Shown here one piece after another: positions 62,382 to 64,000 of a stretch of DNA of 64,000 nt (position 1 is its first letter; each line of letters begins with the position of its first letter). Location of the stretch: the NCBI GenBank assembly GCA_028370155.1, contig CP116670.1, positions 2,790,001 to 2,854,000 on the forward strand, written 5' to 3'. The notes under the pieces are model-generated. The model was not told the DNA's origin. It did not search any database and saw only the letters and a list, made by a program, of their open reading frames with translations. This stretch comes from Arthrobacter sp. OVS8. Its GTDB lineage: Bacteria > Actinomycetota > Actinomycetes > Actinomycetales > Micrococcaceae. The translations under genes were made by a program, and so were the position numbers.

Positions 62382-63747
62382 ATGGATGTCAAAGTTCACA
62401 GCGCGCCGGAGGCGACCGCTCCGGGCGGCCCGACGAATGCCGCCGTGATCTTGCGGGTCCTCCGGGTGTGCCTTCACACCGGCTTCGCCGTGCTCCTGCT
62501 CGTCGCGGTGGCCCGGCTGCTCAGCACCGGACTCCGGGGCGCGGACTGGCTGACCGTGGGCCTCGCACTGGTTCTCGCCGCCGTCTACGTGCTGGGTACT
62601 GTCCTGGAGAAGCGGCACTCCTCGGATTCGTCCCGGTTTGATCCCCGGCCATATTCGACCCTGTGGCTGGCGGCCGTCTGCCTGCTCTGGCTCTTGCTGA
62701 TCTGGGCCAGCGCCGACTTCGTATGGCTGGCCTTCCCGCTCTTTTTCCTGCAGCTGCACGTGCTGCCCCTGCGGCTGGCGCTGCCGGCGATAGCGCTGAG
62801 CACCGTGCTGGTGATCGTGGCGCTCTGGTTCCACAACACCGGAGCGGACGGGGACGCCTTGCAGTTGCCGATGGTGCTGGGGCCGGCCTTCGGGGCCGCC
62901 TTTGCCGTGGTCACCGGGTTGGCTTACCGGGCGCTCTATCTGGAAGCCGAAAGCCAGCGGCTTGCCGCCGAGGAGCTGCGCCGCACCCGCACCGAACTTG
63001 CCCGCAGCCAGCATGACGCCGGGATGCTGGCCGAACGGGCCCGCCTGGCCCGCGAAATCCACGACACGCTTGCCCAGGGCTTCTCCAGCATTGTGCTGAT
63101 GGGCCGTTCGGCGGAAAAGGCCCTCGACGACGGGGACACCGCCACGGCCCGCGACCGGCTCCGGACCGTCCAGGAGACGGCCGCCGCGAACCTGGCCGAG
63201 GCCCGCAACTTTGTCCGCGGCCTGCAGCCCCCGCCCTTGCGGTCGCGACAGCAGCCAACACAGCGGGCCCGGCAGGCACCGCCGCGGAGCCCGCACCGGA
63301 AGACCCCTGGTCAACAGCCTGCGCCGGCTCTGTGAAAAGACCGAAACCGAGGCCGCCGCCCGCGGCACCCGGCTGCGGTGCCGCTTCGATCTTGAAGGAA
63401 CTCCGGTGGAGCTTCCCAACCCGTACCGCACCACCCTGCTTCGGGCCGCGCAGGCAAGCCTTGCGAACGTCTGGGTGCACGCCAAAGCGGAGACCGCCGT
63501 CGTGACCCTGTCCTTCCTGGGCAGCGAAGTGGCGATGGATATCTATGACGACGGCGCGGGGTTCGACCCCTCGGCAGTCACGGCCCCCGCCGGGCGTCCG
63601 GACGGCTCCGGCTACGGGCTGAAATCGCTCCAGGAACGGGTGGCTGCCCTGGCCGGCAGCCTGGACATCGAGTCCGGACCCGGCGAGGGAACGGTGGTGG
63701 CCATCCGGCTCCCGCTCGGGGAGACCCCGGCAAGGAACGAACCGTGA
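62382..63747 (+). CDS. Sensor histidine kinase, NarL/LiaS-type (two frameshifts)
   Basis: Four to five N-terminal membrane helices form a short intramembrane sensor. A coiled linker (YLEAESQRLAAEELRRTRTELARSQ) leads to the phospho-accepting H-box LAREIHDTLAQGFSSIVLMGR (HisKA_3). The HATPase domain has VTLSFLGSEVAMDIYDDGAGFDPSA and GYGLKSLQERVAALAGSLDIESGPGEG. Single bases are missing near 63235 and 63303. The stop overlaps the response-regulator start. The divergent ABC genes suggest a detoxification or envelope-stress circuit, as in many such modules. Confidence 0.92.
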
Positions 63748-64000
63748 ACGATATCCGCGTGCTGCTGGTCGACGACCACCCGGTGGTCCGGGCCGGACTG
63801 CGGGCCATGCTGAGCGACTTCGAGGGCATCACAGTCGCCGCGGAAGCGGCCGACGGCGGTGCGGCGCTGGCCGAGCTGTCCCGGCTCCATACCCTCGGCG
63901 AGCCCGCCGACGTCGTGCTGATGGATCTGCAGATGGGCGCCGGCATGGACGGCGTCACGGCGACCGGCCGGATCAAAGCGGGCGAGGCCGGACAACCCGC
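63744..64000 (+). CDS. Response regulator, NarL/LuxR type (cut by the window end)
   Basis: The first 85 residues of a receiver domain are present: NDIRVLLVDDHPVVRAGLRAML with the acidic pair, phospho-acceptor Asp in VVLMDLQMGAGMDGVTAT. GTG start overlaps the kinase stop. A LuxR-type DNA-binding domain is expected past the end of the window, judging from the HisKA_3 partner. Confidence 0.9.
   Translation, partial: MNDIRVLLVDDHPVVRAGLRAMLSDFEGITVAAEAADGGAALAELSRLHTLGEPADVVLMDLQMGAGMDGVTATGRIKAGEAGQP

Overview
The window is a high-GC actinobacterial chromosome segment that spans the replication origin. Gene content and order (fhaA-fhaB-pstP-rodA-pbpA-pknA-pknB, crgA, gyrA-gyrB-dciA-recF-gnd-dnaN-dnaA, rpmH-rnpA-yidD-yidC-jag-rsmG-parA-parB, trxA-trxB-murJ) and protein details (class E sortase, DLW-39 peptide, putrescine oxidase) point to Micrococcaceae, most likely Arthrobacter or Pseudarthrobacter. 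This placement is inferred from protein recognition; no database was searched.

Layout. 0-5.4 kb: a probable putrescine-use locus (FAD amine oxidase, universal stress protein, APC permease) divergent from a TetR regulator, with a perfect inverted-repeat operator between them. 5.4-15.7 kb: tRNA-Leu, then the Ser/Thr phospho-signalling and cell-wall-elongation operon, joined mostly by 4-nt stop/start overlaps. 15.7-24.5 kb: pabA-type amidotransferase, a 55-aa membrane peptide and a class E sortase; crgA; 3-methyladenine glycosylase; a 1-kb gene-free block full of DnaA boxes; rhomboid protease, cyclophilin, a helical membrane protein, glycosyltransferase, EamA exporter and cupin. 24.5-37 kb: tRNA-Ala, DLW-39, tRNA-Ile, a DUF3566 protein, and the gyrase/recF/dnaN/dnaA cluster around oriC. 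37-43 kb: rpmH to parB. 43-48.3 kb: about 5.2 kb with no gene I can recognise, holding eight further parS sites, extra DnaA boxes and short degenerate repeats. 48.3-56.4 kb: thioredoxin system, pseudokinase-like protein, MurJ, Nudix, CCA-adding enzyme and a histidine phosphatase. 56.4-64 kb: two tiny ORFs, a GT87-like glycosyltransferase, an FAD oxidoreductase, and an ABC transporter divergent from a two-component system.

Two signals stand out. First, the tag-rhomboid gap (18.46-19.24 kb) contains six perfect TTATCCACA boxes, more than I find in the dnaA-dnaN and dnaA-rpmH gaps together. It also has four copies of a 20-bp back-to-back dyad. It looks like a DnaA titration locus or a second part of the origin. 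Second, ten GTTTCACGTGAAAC parS sites (nine exact) spread over 7 kb, one inside parA and one forming the core of a 32-bp palindromic terminator of parB. They mark a gene-free segregation centre.

The DNA carries about 46 apparent frameshifts in 26 genes, including essential ones (gyrA, recF, rodA, murJ, trxB). Nearly all are losses of one base, often in C or G runs, so they are almost certainly sequencing or assembly errors. I therefore give full-length gene coordinates across them and note each shift.
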